Assembly (NCBI GenBank): GCA_013214025.1
Contig: JABSRN010000164.1
Span: forward strand, 62,001 to 126,000
DNA length: 64,000 nucleotides
Direction: 5' to 3'
Source: Polyangiaceae bacterium
GTDB lineage: Bacteria; Myxococcota_A; Polyangia; Polyangiales; Polyangiaceae
A program made the translations under genes and the position numbers. Of this stretch, positions 28,005 through 37,118 are shown one piece after another; position 1 is the stretch's first letter, and each line of letters begins with the position of its first letter. The notes under the pieces were generated by a model. It was not told the origin of the DNA, did not search any database, and was given only the letters and a program-made list of their open reading frames with translations.

Positions 28005-29582
28005 ATGTCTCAGCTTCTCTGCATCGAGGATTCTGCTCATGCTACAGTTCCAGGCAGTAAACAAAAAATGGCACTGAACACCGGCGAAATAATCGAAGGC
28101 AAATACCGAATCATCCGCTTGCTCGGCGAGGGCGGCATGGGGGCGGTCTATGAGGGCGAGAACACACTGATCCACCGAAGGGTGGCCATCAAAGTGTTGC
28201 ACGCAGGCGTAGCCGAAAACAAAGTGACGGTTCAGCGCTTCGAGCGCGAAGCCCAGGCGGCCGGACGCATCGGCTCCGAACACATCGTGGAAGTGCTCGA
28301 CCTCGGTACCCTCGAAAGTGGCGACCGCTTCATGGTCATGGAGTTCATGGACGGCGACAGCCTCGCCGAACGCTTAGAAAATGTAGGGAAGATAAGTGCA
28401 GAGGACCTCTGTCCCTTGGCCGAACAAATGCTCGACGGGCTTCAGGCCGCCCATAACGCGGAGATCATCCACCGCGATCTAAAACCCGACAACGTCTTCT
28501 TGTTGAAGAGCCGCGGAGGCACCACCGACTTCGTTAAACTGCTCGACTTCGGAATTTCGAAGTTCAACGCCATGTCCAACGAAGAGGGCTTCAGCATGAC
28601 GAAGACCGGCGTGATGATGGGGACTCCCTATTACATGTCGCCGGAGCAGGCCAAGGGCAGCAAGGCCATGAACCACCGCGCCGATCTGTATTCGATCGGC
28701 GTGATTCTCTATGAATGTGTGACCGGCCAGGTCCCCTTCAACGCAGACACTTTCAACGAGCTGCTCTTCAAGATCGGCCTCGAGGACCCGCCCCCTATCC
28801 ACGACATCGCCCCGGAGGTTCCGTCATCCTTCGTGAGGTTGATCAGCAAGGCGATGACGCGAGATCCGAACGAACGCTTCCAGACTGCGAATGAATTCAA
28901 GGACGCGCTGTCCGCCTGGGCGGAGAATTCGGGCGTGCAGTCCGTGCGCCCCATGGCACCCAATATGGATCCGCCAACGGGCACCGGGCTGATGCCTTCA
29001 CCAGCAACGCCCCATACCTTAACGCCAGGCAGAGGCAGCCACGTTCCTGGCTCCGCTCTACCGGGCGCCAGTCTTTCACTCGGCACGGGTACCCCGGGCA
29101 ATTGGGCACAGTCAACGCCGGCCCCTTACATCGAAGGCGCGAGTGGCGGCAATAAGTCGACGTACATGGTGGCCACGCTCGCCGGTCTCGTTCTGCTGGC
29201 CGGCGGTGGTGCCGCGTTCACCACCATGAACTCGGCGGAACCCGAGGTGGCGCCCATCGCGACAGGTCCGACGCCGGCCGAACTGGCACAAAAGGCAGCC
29301 GAAGAAGCCCGCGAAGAGACACGACTCGCTCGGGCTAGGGCTGACGAAGAGAAAGAGGCTCGACACAAGGCGGAAGAGGCAGCTACCAAAGCCACCGAAT
29401 CCGCCGAGGCAACTCGCGCTGCTGCCGCGGAAGCGGAAGCCGAACGTAAGCTGAAGGCCGAAGAAGCCGAAGCGAAAACGAAAGCCGCTCGTGCCAGGCG
29501 CGCCGCGTCCAAACCGAAGGCTAAAGCGAAAGCCGCCCCCGCAGCTGCGCCGCACCGACGCAAAATCCGAACAGAACTGTAG
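28005..29582 (+). CDS. Ser/Thr protein kinase with membrane anchor and coiled-coil tail
   Basis: 525 residues from the ATG at 28005. Alternatives are the ATG at 27957 (16 residues longer) and the ATG at 28068, which sits just before the kinase domain and also reads well. The kinase domain is canonical: GKYRIIRLLGEGGMGAVYEG, VAIKVLH, HRDLKPDNVFLL, LLDFGISKF and MSPEQAKG. It ends near residue 310. A Pro/Gly/Thr linker and one hydrophobic helix (MVATLAGLVLLAGGGAAF) follow. The last 120 residues are a Glu/Ala/Lys/Arg heptad-rich coiled coil, possibly periplasmic, and the protein ends in a very Lys/Arg-rich patch. Single gene, convergent with relA. Substrates unknown. Confidence 0.92.
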   Translation: MSQLLCIEDSAHATVPGSKQKMALNTGEIIEGKYRIIRLLGEGGMGAVYEGENTLIHRRVAIKVLHAGVAENKVTVQRFEREAQAAGRIGSEHIVEVLDLGTLESGDRFMVMEFMDGDSLAERLENVGKISAEDLCPLAEQMLDGLQAAHNAEIIHRDLKPDNVFLLKSRGGTTDFVKLLDFGISKFNAMSNEEGFSMTKTGVMMGTPYYMSPEQAKGSKAMNHRADLYSIGVILYECVTGQVPFNADTFNELLFKIGLEDPPPIHDIAPEVPSSFVRLISKAMTRDPNERFQTANEFKDALSAWAENSGVQSVRPMAPNMDPPTGTGLMPSPATPHTLTPGRGSHVPGSALPGASLSLGTGTPGNWAQSTPAPYIEGASGGNKSTYMVATLAGLVLLAGGGAAFTTMNSAEPEVAPIATGPTPAELAQKAAEEAREETRLARARADEEKEARHKAEEAATKATESAEATRAAAAEAEAERKLKAEEAEAKTKAARARRAASKPKAKAKAAPAAAPHRRKIRTEL

Positions 29583-29596
29583 CCCCGCTGTTTTAT

Positions 29597-29623
29597 ACGC
29601 GACGCACTCTAAACGCGACGCAC
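29597..29623. repeat. Tandem duplication of relA stop context
   Basis: ACGCGACGCAC occurs at 29597-29607 and 29613-29623, period 16. On the minus strand the relA end GTGCGTCGCGTTTAG (VRRV, stop) is followed by GTGCGTCGCGTATAA, which spells VRRV and a stop again in its own frame. Confidence 0.75.
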
Positions 29624-31732
29624 ATCGATCAACCCGCGCACCCGCTGTAGACGCCCCAGCACGCGAAGCAATTGGGCGGTGTCCCGAACGCAAAGCTGGG
29701 TGACGATCAATACGCTGCCGTCACTATCCGAGGGCGATGCAGAAGTCCCGGTTAAGCTCACGCCTTCGAAAGTCGCGGCTTCCGCGATGTCTCTCAACAG
29801 CCCCGGGCGATCGTGCCCCTGCAGCCGGACCGGTACCGGGTGAGTGGTGGTGGCGCGGCCCCACTGCACCGGTACTATTCGCTCCGGCTCCGAATGAGCC
29901 AAGTTGCGACAGTCCTTTCTGTGCACTCGAATGCCCCGGCCCCGGGTGATATAACCCAACACTTGATCACCGGGCACGGGGTTACAGCAGGCAGCCGTTT
30001 GGCTGAGCACGTCATCGATGCCTTCCCAGGACACCGCCGAGCCCGAACGGGCGGGCTGCGGCACATCGATGGGCAAATCGACGGCTTCGGGTAATTGCTG
30101 TTCGAGCACTCGCGCAGAGAAGCGGTGCAAGGTCGTGTCCCCGAAGCCCAGCGCGGCGTACAGCTCCATGGCGTTGCGGTAGCTCAGCGCTGTAGCGATG
30201 CTCTCCGCCAGCCTGGCTTCGGCGCCCAAACGAACCAGCTCGGCCTCGACCATGAGACGCCCCTGCTCGGTCGCCGCTTCCTTGCCCTGTTGCCGAAACC
30301 AGTGACGGATGCGTTGCCGGGCGCCCGTTGTCGAGACGTACCGGGAACTCGGGTTCAGCCAATCTCGATTGGGCTTCGATTCTTTGCCGGTGATAATCTC
30401 AACTCGGTCGCCATTCTCCAGCACGCAATCTAAGGTGACGATTCTACCGTTCACCTTCGCGCCCCGACAACGGTGACCGACTTCCGAGTGAACCCGATAA
30501 GCGAAGTCGACGGGAGTCGCGCCGCGCGACAGTTGAAGTACATCCCCGCCTGGCGTGAACACGTAAACCTGCTCACCGAACACCTCCGTTTGAAGCGCAG
30601 TGCTAATTTCTTCCGGAGTGCGAGCGTGGGCGCGCTCGAGGGCTTGCCGCAGAGCGTCTACCTTCTCTTGAAGTTGCGCCCCCGCCTTGCCCGACTGTTT
30701 GTAAACCCAGTGGGCGGCGACGCCGTATTCAGCGAAGTGATGCATCTCCCGCGTCCGCAACTGGATCTCCACCGTCATGCCATCGGGACCGACGATGGCG
30801 GTGTGCAGCGACTGATACAAGTTGGGTTTGGGCTTCGCTACGTAGTCCGCGAATTGCCCCTGAACCGGCGACCACAGGCCGTGCATCGCTCCGAGGGCCG
30901 CATAGCAACTCGGTAAATCTTCAGTGATGATACGAATTGCCCGCGCGTCGTATATTTCTTCGAAGGACAGCCCCTTTCGCCGCATCTTCGAAAACAGGCT
31001 GTAAATGTGCTTGGGCCGACCTGTGACTTCTGCCTCTATGGCGTTCTTCGCCAACTCGTCTTGCGCTTGAGCTATGACGGAGTTTATGTAATCGGCACGA
31101 GCCTGGAGTTCGCCGCTAAGCTGTGACTGAATCTTGAGGTACTCTTCCGGCTCCAGCAAGAAGAGCGCAGCGTCTTCTAATTGGCTTTTGATTTGGGCGA
31201 TGCCCAATTGACTGGCGAGCGGTGCAAAGACGTCCAGTGCCGCCCGCGCGGCGCGTGCCAAGGCCAGGCTCAGGGGCAGCGGGTCAGACGACTCTCTCGC
31301 TGCCCTCGCCTGCTTTCGGGCAAGTTGTCGAAGCTCGTAAGACTTGTGAACCAGTACGATCAGCAAGACCCTCAGATCTGTCGCGATAGCCAAGAACATC
31401 TGCCGTAGGTTCTCGAGCGTATCCGGCTGCTCCGTATCCCATTGGAGCTCGCGAAGAGTGCGGACCGTCTCCAATAAGCCGAACACCTCGGATTCCACCA
31501 AGCTCTGCGGAAGTTCGGCCGGCGCGACCAGGTCGTGCTCGACCAGTTCGCTGAGTATCGCGGTCGCGATGGCTGCGCCGCCCATGCGCAGCTCCGCGAG
31601 CTCAATGGCGGGTCCGAGACAGGAATCGACGCGATCGCCGGGCACCAGCTCGCGCAGCAACTGGGGCAAGCGATCGTCGATGTCGGCGTCGAGCATGGCG
31701 CGCTCCAATTGCGCCCAATTCACTTCACTCAT
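29609..31732 (-). CDS. relA: RelA-type (p)ppGpp synthetase with degenerate hydrolase domain
   Basis: Stringent-response alarmone synthetase, about 707 residues from MSEVNW at 31732; an open frame to 31828 is less likely. The N-terminal HD domain has lost its metal site: where bifunctional Rel enzymes have the HDVVEDT motif, this protein reads LSELVEHD, so hydrolysis is probably absent. The synthetase domain is intact, with GRPKHIYSLFSKMRRKGL, YDARAIRII and NLYQSLHTAIVGP. A TGS domain (VYVFTPGGDVLQLSRGATPV), a Cys/His zinc-type helical domain (AACCNPVPGDQ, HRKDC) and a C-terminal ACT domain follow. A ppGpp hydrolase must therefore exist elsewhere. Divergent from tetR gene 32074. Confidence 0.93.
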   Translation of the reverse strand: MSEVNWAQLERAMLDADIDDRLPQLLRELVPGDRVDSCLGPAIELAELRMGGAAIATAILSELVEHDLVAPAELPQSLVESEVFGLLETVRTLRELQWDTEQPDTLENLRQMFLAIATDLRVLLIVLVHKSYELRQLARKQARAARESSDPLPLSLALARAARAALDVFAPLASQLGIAQIKSQLEDAALFLLEPEEYLKIQSQLSGELQARADYINSVIAQAQDELAKNAIEAEVTGRPKHIYSLFSKMRRKGLSFEEIYDARAIRIITEDLPSCYAALGAMHGLWSPVQGQFADYVAKPKPNLYQSLHTAIVGPDGMTVEIQLRTREMHHFAEYGVAAHWVYKQSGKAGAQLQEKVDALRQALERAHARTPEEISTALQTEVFGEQVYVFTPGGDVLQLSRGATPVDFAYRVHSEVGHRCRGAKVNGRIVTLDCVLENGDRVEIITGKESKPNRDWLNPSSRYVSTTGARQRIRHWFRQQGKEAATEQGRLMVEAELVRLGAEARLAESIATALSYRNAMELYAALGFGDTTLHRFSARVLEQQLPEAVDLPIDVPQPARSGSAVSWEGIDDVLSQTAACCNPVPGDQVLGYITRGRGIRVHRKDCRNLAHSEPERIVPVQWGRATTTHPVPVRLQGHDRPGLLRDIAEAATFEGVSLTGTSASPSDSDGSVLIVTQLCVRDTAQLLRVLGRLQRVRGLIDVRRV

Positions 31733-31907
31733 CACTACAGCACGACTGGTGTTGGGTACTGAGCTTGTGATTTTGGTCATCGGAGATCCGCGCGTTGCCG
31801 TGTTGGTGACGGAAAGAACAACCGACACCCGCCCCTATAATGCTCAACTCAGGAGCGAGAAGCCCGGTGCAATCGGACAGGGCGACCGAAGCAGCCTGCC
31901 CTTGGTA

Positions 31908-31925
31908 ATTGTCCGTTCTGACAAT
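31908..31925. promoter_or_regulatory. Candidate TetR operator (dyad 1)
   Basis: Perfect 6-base arms ATTGTC and GACAAT separated by CGTTCT; 18 bases long, the size of TetR-family operators. Confidence 0.45.
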
Positions 31926-32026
31926 ATATCTCACCCGCCGGCGGGTACAAACGACGGGCACCAGCTCAGAATGGCTGGCAAAGCTCCAGACTTGGGTAAA
32001 AATCGGCCAGATATTGGCTATCTTAA

Positions 32027-32042
32027 GTGTTTGTTTGAACAC
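32027..32042. promoter_or_regulatory. Candidate TetR operator (dyad 2)
   Basis: Perfect 5-base arms GTGTT and AACAC around TGTTTG, about 32 bases upstream of the TetR start, in a position that would block its promoter. Confidence 0.4.
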
Positions 32043-32073
32043 CGGTAGGCGAGTCAGCTAGCTTCGGGGCCAC

Positions 32074-32712
32074 ATGAATACAGGCCGCCGCCCAGGAAGA
32101 CGCACGCGCGAAGAAGCCGCGCAAACCCGCATCCGCATATTGGACGCCGCCGAAGAGCGATTCGGAGCGGCCGGATATGCAGCGGTCTCCGTGCGCGAAA
32201 TTGCGGAAGCCGCCGGGGTGCAGCCCTACACCGTTCAGCATCACTTCGATTCCAAGGCCCTGCTCTACTACGCCGTGATGAATCGCTGGAACGAAGTGGT
32301 CCAGGACGTCATTCGGGACGCCATGAAAGGCATCACGTCCTTCCCCGAGATGGTCGAGGCGGCCATTGATACGACATTCGATTTCTTCGTCGAGCATCGC
32401 TCCTGGGTTCGAATGGCCGCGAGGGTCGCCATCGGCGAGCGCCTCCCTGAAGGCATCGAAATTAAAGAGAATCGCTGGGCTCGTTTCACCGAAGCCGAGT
32501 ACCCCCTGGCGGGAGCCTCGGGTGTCGATCTTCGCATGGTCCTGATCACCGTCGAGGGCGTGCTCAATGTTCACACTCTGGCCTCCAAGCATTACAAACA
32601 GCTATACGGCAAGACCCTGGACGATCCGGAGTTGCGCGCGCAGGTGAAAGCCCACGTCAAAGCCGTGGTCGCTGGCATCGTGAACAACGCGGCGCTCCCG
32701 CCCAGCACTTAG
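32074..32712 (+). CDS. TetR/AcrR family transcriptional regulator
   Basis: 212 residues. The N-terminal helix-turn-helix is clear: RIRILDAAEERFGAAGYAAV, VREIAEAAGVQPYTVQHHF, then DSKALLYYAV. The C-terminal ligand domain is alpha-helical and unlike any specific subfamily I can name; Trp/Phe/His residues (FFVEHRSWVRM) may line the pocket. Divergent from relA; its stop overlaps that of the next minus-strand gene. No obvious transporter or enzyme target lies adjacent, so the ligand is unknown. Confidence 0.92.
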   Translation: MNTGRRPGRRTREEAAQTRIRILDAAEERFGAAGYAAVSVREIAEAAGVQPYTVQHHFDSKALLYYAVMNRWNEVVQDVIRDAMKGITSFPEMVEAAIDTTFDFFVEHRSWVRMAARVAIGERLPEGIEIKENRWARFTEAEYPLAGASGVDLRMVLITVEGVLNVHTLASKHYKQLYGKTLDDPELRAQVKAHVKAVVAGIVNNAALPPST

Positions 32713-33146
32713 CCGCCGAGTTTTGTTTCAGCGCTGAGCTGCGTTTGTGGCACAGCTGAACTCTTCTCATCACCGATTTCTAAGGCAAGCTGCTCGTCGA
32801 CCGGCTCGTCCGTGATCGGTGCCGTCTGAGCTTCCCCAGCCGGCGTGGACTCGTCGGCATCGGCTCGCTGCAGGCGCCACGGATTCGTCTTGGATCGAGC
32901 TACGCGATGGGAACGCAAGCGGGCCTTGTCGGGTCCGCCGGGCCGGTGCTGCAACGCAGACCCCACAACCGCCATCGCGACTCCCGCGCCCGCGACGACT
33001 TTGCTACCGGTGGATTTGAAGCCAGTTCCACCGCAATTGTTGCCGGCACAGCCTCGCGAGTTCAGCCGAACCGATCCATTAGCGAGCTCCGGAGTGGGAA
33101 CCGCACCGGACGCCGCCACGACCCCCGCAGCGCCCACGACCGCCAT
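32709..33146 (-). CDS. Small Ala/Gly-rich membrane protein, tentative
   Basis: 145 residues, family unknown. Two hydrophobic Ala/Val/Gly segments (MAVVGAAGVVAASGAV near residue 1 and VVAGAGVAMAVVGSAL near residue 50) flank a Cys-containing loop. A hydrophilic acidic tail of about 70 residues follows. AGGG lies upstream of the ATG. Its TAA overlaps the TetR TAG by two bases, as real convergent genes do elsewhere in this window. It could still be a chance frame, because a plus-strand frame also covers much of the interval. Confidence 0.4.
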   Translation of the reverse strand: MAVVGAAGVVAASGAVPTPELANGSVRLNSRGCAGNNCGGTGFKSTGSKVVAGAGVAMAVVGSALQHRPGGPDKARLRSHRVARSKTNPWRLQRADADESTPAGEAQTAPITDEPVDEQLALEIGDEKSSAVPQTQLSAETKLGG

Positions 33147-33186
33147 CGCCTGCCCTGTTTTCTATCGGGTCGAACACGCGCTCGTC

Positions 33187-33221
33187 CTCAGCACTATCAG
33201 GCTCAGCACTATCAGACTCAG
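33187..33221. repeat. 15-bp tandem repeat
   Basis: CTCAGCACTATCAG occurs twice in a row followed by a partial third CTCAG. The repeat lies in the spacer upstream of the beta-propeller lipoprotein; no coding role. Confidence 0.6.
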
Positions 33222-33377
33222 CGGGGTCGCGGGGTGAGAGCAACGCATGAACCTGGGATATCACGTCGCTGACGGATCGCTAGAGCCGTGCGGCACAACT
33301 AGGGAAGATCCACCGTCGGGCAAAATGATTCCGCCTCTTTCACCGCGATTTGCCAAATGGGCATTACTCTCTATGCC

Positions 33378-34526
33378 ATGCAGCGACTCCTGCTTAGCTT
33401 CTCGGCCGGACTCCTGTTCTCTACCGCCTGCGGCCCGGACGAGTCGCTCCTGCCCGAAGTATTGGGAGAGGAAAGCTCCGCAGTACCGTTGTTCGACGAA
33501 ATCAACGCTGTCCAGCTATTCGGGCGCAACCGCCTGACGCCGCCGCGGGCGACCGATCTTGCGTTTCACCCCACGAGGACGGGAGAGCTGTGGGTTACCT
33601 TGCGGCACGACGACGACGGAGTACCTTGTACGTCGAACTCAATCCGTGGCTGTTCGGACACGCCTGGCTCCATCGTGCTGTTTGAGGACGCCCGCGCGGC
33701 GGTACCCACATTTCAGATCCTTCGCGATCAAAACGCCCAACACTTCATGCGGCGCCCGCCGGCAATCGCCTTCGGTGACGACGACTACTTCGCGACCTGT
33801 GGCGAAGCCCGCACAGCCAATTCAGAAGACGACGACACAGATTTCATCGGGCCGACTTTATGGTCGGCGGCGAGGGACGTCTTCGCGGTGTCCCCCTCCC
33901 CCGGCGGCAACGGTTCGCACCTCGATATGTTGCACGGCACACCCTATTGCATGGGTATGGCTCACCTCGACGGGAATCGATACTTTGCGTTTAACGGACA
34001 GGCGGGCGCTATCGACTTGTACAATTTCGCGCAGCCCCACGAGCCCGGCGGAATGGATCACAGCGACGGAAGTTTGCGCCGCTACATGGACGGCGAGTTG
34101 CTACGCTCGACCGACATTCCCAGCCATCTCGATTACCACGCAGGTTCGAGCACGCTGTACATCGTCGACACAGGGCATTCTCGTATTTTACGGCTGTTTG
34201 TCGATAGCGGGCGGCTCGGCGACGCGATCCGTACGCCGGATGGCATCGCGGATGCCCGCTTCGTCGTCACCGCCGATTGGGACGTGCTGGTGCCGCCCGG
34301 CGAGTTGTCGCGTCCCAGCGGCATCGCCCTCGGCTCCGATGTGTTTTACGTAACCGACAACACCTTCGGGCTCATCTACCAGTACGACTTGAGCGGCCAG
34401 CTGCTGGCACAATTCGACACCGGACTCGGTCCCAACGCCCTCGCCGGCATAGCCCTGGGTCCGGACGACAAGCTGTACTGGGTGGATATGGTCAACGGCG
34501 CGGTTTGGCGCGGCGACAGTCCTTAG
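33378..34526 (+). CDS. Beta-propeller (NHL-like) lipoprotein
   Basis: 382 residues starting at the second Met (33378), which sits right at a signal peptide MQRLLLSFSAGLLFSTAC ending in a lipobox. The rest reads as repeated beta blades: LAFHPTRTGELWVTL, STLYIVDTGHSRILRL, GIALGSDVFYVTDN and YWVDMVNGAVWRG. These match the NHL/SMP-30 type propeller style. Conserved Asp/His in the middle (HLDYHAG) may bind metal. The function is not deducible; possibly a surface binding or lactonase-like protein. The neighbour downstream is a broken pirin gene on the opposite strand. Confidence 0.72.
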   Translation: MQRLLLSFSAGLLFSTACGPDESLLPEVLGEESSAVPLFDEINAVQLFGRNRLTPPRATDLAFHPTRTGELWVTLRHDDDGVPCTSNSIRGCSDTPGSIVLFEDARAAVPTFQILRDQNAQHFMRRPPAIAFGDDDYFATCGEARTANSEDDDTDFIGPTLWSAARDVFAVSPSPGGNGSHLDMLHGTPYCMGMAHLDGNRYFAFNGQAGAIDLYNFAQPHEPGGMDHSDGSLRRYMDGELLRSTDIPSHLDYHAGSSTLYIVDTGHSRILRLFVDSGRLGDAIRTPDGIADARFVVTADWDVLVPPGELSRPSGIALGSDVFYVTDNTFGLIYQYDLSGQLLAQFDTGLGPNALAGIALGPDDKLYWVDMVNGAVWRGDSP

Positions 34527-34555
34527 CAATATCACCGGAGCGTCGCGCATTTCGA

Positions 34556-35591
34556 CTACGGTTCTTCCACCCGTCCGTCAGCGTGGACAGCAAACCGTCC
34601 CCGCTCGCGGCCGTGCACCGGATCGTTCGATGCGAAGGGCCATCCACCGAATTGAGTCTGACGATAATCGCGCATCGCTTGATCGGGCTGCTCGCGAGTA
34701 TTCACCACAAATGGCCCGTAGTGAGCCACCAGTTCTTCCAGGGGTCTTCCCTGCAATATCAATACCTCGGTGGGGGTGTTGCCGGCCTCTACCAATAGCT
34801 CCCAATCGGCGACGACAATGGCACCGGCTTGCTCCCTCAGCTCGCGGTCGGCGAGCCGCACACTGTCGCCTTGATAAAAGTACAGCACCCGCTGCGACGC
34901 CACGTTGGCCGGAGGCAAAGTGAGCTGCGCTCCCGGCGCCATACTCAGGGTCCAAGTCTCGATGTCACTCTCGTCGTGAGCCGCCCACGAGTTGGGCGGT
35001 GGTGAAGGGGCCGCGGTGCCACAGTAGCTCCCGGCAACAATCCGCAGTTCGGATACTTTGCCGTTGGCGTCCTCAACGCTCAGTTGCGGAATCGAGTCAC
35101 TCCACAGCATGGTGAAGTACGGCTCGTACCATCTTGCCTTTGGCGGGCAAGTTGAGCCATATCTGAAAAAACTCTGTTGGGTTGGGAGCATTGCGCTGAA
35201 GCAACGGGAACATTTCCGAGTGCACAATTCCACGCCCCGCCGTCATCCACTGAACGTCGCCCTCCCCGAATCGCGCCTTGGCGCCCAGCGAATCCGAGTG
35301 ATCGATCAGTCCTTTGCGAGCCACCGTCACGGTCTCGAATCCACGATGGGGATGCTGCGGGAATCCCGGCACTCGCTCGCCGTGGCACATGCGCCAGCCG
35401 TCTTAGCCATCGAAGTCCATACCGATGCGCCGCCCACTCAGCGAGGCATCGGGACCCAACTCATCGTTGCCGGGGGAATAGTCATCGTCGTGGTGGACGC
35501 AAAACAAGAACGAATCGAGCGTGAACCACGGGAAACCCAGGGGGCGCAGCTCGCGGACAACGCTGTCGGTCGTTACTGGCCTGTCAGTCAT
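34556..35591 (-). pseudogene. Broken pirin family gene (nonsense plus frameshift)
   Basis: Pirins are cupin-fold iron proteins, some of which oxidise quercetin or act as regulators. The start is MTDRPVTTDSV at 35591. In frame, the sequence hits TAA at 35403-35405 inside MDFDG-stop-DGWRM, where pirins have Lys. It continues with [31 protein letters not shown] and [11 protein letters not shown], which hold the metal-binding histidines. At about 35126-35129 the frame shifts by one base, and [13 protein letters not shown] plus the C-terminal cupin domain read in the next frame to 34556. Both lesions interrupt an otherwise well-preserved protein, so loss looks recent, or the assembly is wrong here. 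Confidence 0.87.
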
Positions 35592-35923
35592 AGGAGAAAC
35601 TTCTATCGCCGGGGGCTGGGTCCCGGGCGATTTGGCAGCTCTCGTAGTGTAGTCACAACAGATTTGCCCCGCACTCGGACACTGGGGCTCCGATCGGGGT
35701 GCGCGTTCGCGAAACCCCTTCAGCTGTAGGCTCACGAGAGGCGCGCGCCTCACAACTAAGTTGTGACGCCAAGTTCACGAACCGCCGCCACAGCAATTTC
35801 TCCCACCGCTGCAAAGCTACGCGACCACGGACCTGCACGGACCCGCTGGTCCCAATTCAGACCGGATTGGGATTCTCCCAACCCGGTCGCCAAAAGCTCT
35901 CCAGCACCTAGCGGAAGCGCCCA
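35592..35923. other. Spacer with palindromic operator candidate
   Basis: 332 bases between the pirin pseudogene and the orphan protein at 35924. The main feature is the palindrome at 35750-35766; a half-copy TCACAAC sits near 35653. No gene seen. Confidence 0.5.
35750..35766. promoter_or_regulatory. 17-bp palindrome, candidate operator
   Basis: TCACAACT-A-AGTTGTGA: eight-base arms around one central A. This symmetry is typical of dimeric regulator sites. It lies about 160 bases from both flanking starts. Confidence 0.5.
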
Positions 35924-36400
35924 ATGGATGTGACTCTTGGACACCTCTACCCGATGTCCGAAATGAACCACGACGCCGCGTGCCCCCAAGCACACCCGGA
36001 TTCCAATCCCCCCCCCACCCTGATGGCGGTACCCGACGTGGGCACGTCCCACTCGTCGATGCCTGTATCCGCGCCGTCGTACACCCGCCTAATCGAAGCG
36101 GAACGGCGATTCGCCGACCAGCCAATTGTGCCGAGCCAGCGTTCTGAGGACGATCCTAACGCTTGGCGCGACCGCATCACCGAACCGGACTTGATCGCAC
36201 CCACGCGACCGTCGGGTATCGAGCACCTAGAGAACCTCGGTGATGCCTTCTCTGATTCCCACGTCACAGCGGCCGGGGGGCACAGCATCGTAAACTTTGA
36301 GCAACCTGCAATCGCCCCGCCAGCTGTCGAAGCCGCCAAACGAACAGGTTACGCTCGTCGAGCCCTCGGCGCGCTCAGTTCCTGGTTCGACGTCAAGTAG
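35924..36400 (+). CDS. Orphan protein, low-complexity and disordered
   Basis: 158 residues; Met at 35957 is an alternative start. Rich in Asp, Pro, Ser and His with no hydrophobic helix. Segments SAPSYTRLIEAERRF, WRDRITEPD and AAKRTGYARRALGALSSWF could form short helices. The last part weakly resembles that of the protein at 38081-38704 (FEQP, AKRxGxARRAL versus FETP, AKKGATRRAL). Function unknown. A 17-base tandem duplication lies just downstream. Confidence 0.5.
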   Translation: MDVTLGHLYPMSEMNHDAACPQAHPDSNPPPTLMAVPDVGTSHSSMPVSAPSYTRLIEAERRFADQPIVPSQRSEDDPNAWRDRITEPDLIAPTRPSGIEHLENLGDAFSDSHVTAAGGHSIVNFEQPAIAPPAVEAAKRTGYARRALGALSSWFDVK

Positions 36401-36449
36401 CCGCCTCAACGACGGCTCACGGTCGCTCTGTCGCCCCGCGTTGAATCTC

Positions 36450-36483
36450 GTGCCGACTAGAACAGAGTGCCGACTAGAACAGA
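36450..36483. repeat. 17-bp tandem duplication
   Basis: GTGCCGACTAGAACAGA occurs twice back to back (36450-36466 and 36467-36483) in the spacer after the orphan gene. Confidence 0.75.
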
Positions 36484-36527
36484 GTGTCCCCGCAGAGCAC
36501 TTCCGGATGGTCCGGCGATAGACCGTC

Positions 36528-37118
36528 TCAGGGATCGATGCAGCCCATGTCGAGAGCGACAAGACCCATTAGTGAGACATTGGCGGTGTCGGGCAGCGCC
36601 CCGAATAATCCGTTTGGCATACAGCAGCCGGGTAAATTCGACACCTTCACGGGAGCGTCAGAGCCCATGGCAACCGTTACGTCGGGACAGTCTAAATCTT
36701 GACCCCCTGTTCGTCGCGGCATGCACGACTGTCCGAAGCTCACCCCGAAGAGTCCAAAAAATTGCGTATCGTAACCGCACTCCCCCTCCGGTGCGCAACA
36801 GCCTTCGATCGGAAGGCCCTGGGGTGAACTCTCGCAAGCCTCCGCGCGACATTGCGCATCGACGACCGGCGGCGGCTCTGGGTCGGGGACAGGCCCCCGC
36901 ACAGCGGCACCCGCGCCGTCAGATACGGCAGGGCTACCGCCCGCCCCCGCGCCACCTGGATCGCCGGTGTTCGGTATCCGCAAATCGGTAGCTGCAACGG
37001 CAACAGCCATGGGCCCCGCATCGGCTCTCTCGTCCGCGAAAATCAAAGAACGCGAGCCACTGCCGCTGAACAAGAATTCCTTCGAATAGACGAGCGTAAC
37101 TGCGATGGGTTGTATCAT
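36528..37118 (-). CDS. Cys-rich surface protein, 5' end probably lost
   Basis: Up to 196 residues. The N-terminal 30 residues are an alternative reading of the merR sequence and lack a signal peptide or lipobox. From about residue 40 it becomes a typical myxobacterial exported protein: Gly/Ala/Ser linker, PxPxPPVV spacer and then a cysteine-rich domain with EACESSPQ, EGCCAPEGECGYDT and LPGCCMPNGLFG. Such domains occur after a lipobox in related proteins, which is missing here. It is therefore likely truncated, fused to the truncated merR by a deletion. Expression and export are doubtful. Confidence 0.6.
   Translation of the reverse strand: MIQPIAVTLVYSKEFLFSGSGSRSLIFADERADAGPMAVAVAATDLRIPNTGDPGGAGAGGSPAVSDGAGAAVRGPVPDPEPPPVVDAQCRAEACESSPQGLPIEGCCAPEGECGYDTQFFGLFGVSFGQSCMPRRTGGQDLDCPDVTVAMGSDAPVKVSNLPGCCMPNGLFGALPDTANVSLMGLVALDMGCIDP

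Larger units (their letters stand above)
31733..32073. promoter_or_regulatory. relA-tetR divergent control region
   Basis: 341 bases separate relA (minus) from the tetR-family gene (plus). Two dyads are visible: ATTGTC-N6-GACAAT at 31908-31925 and GTGTT-N6-AACAC at 32027-32042, the latter 32 bases before the TetR ATG. TetR regulators normally bind such dyads next to their own gene, so autoregulation is likely. Whether relA is also controlled is open. Confidence 0.5.

Noticed and set aside
32845-33237. Plus-strand frame opposite the small membrane protein
   Set aside because: Arg/Pro-rich text without domain character; the minus-strand frame has hydrophobic helices and a convergent overlapping stop.
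35403-35405. TAA readthrough in pirin
   Set aside because: A frameshift further on also breaks the gene, and TAA ends normal genes in this window.
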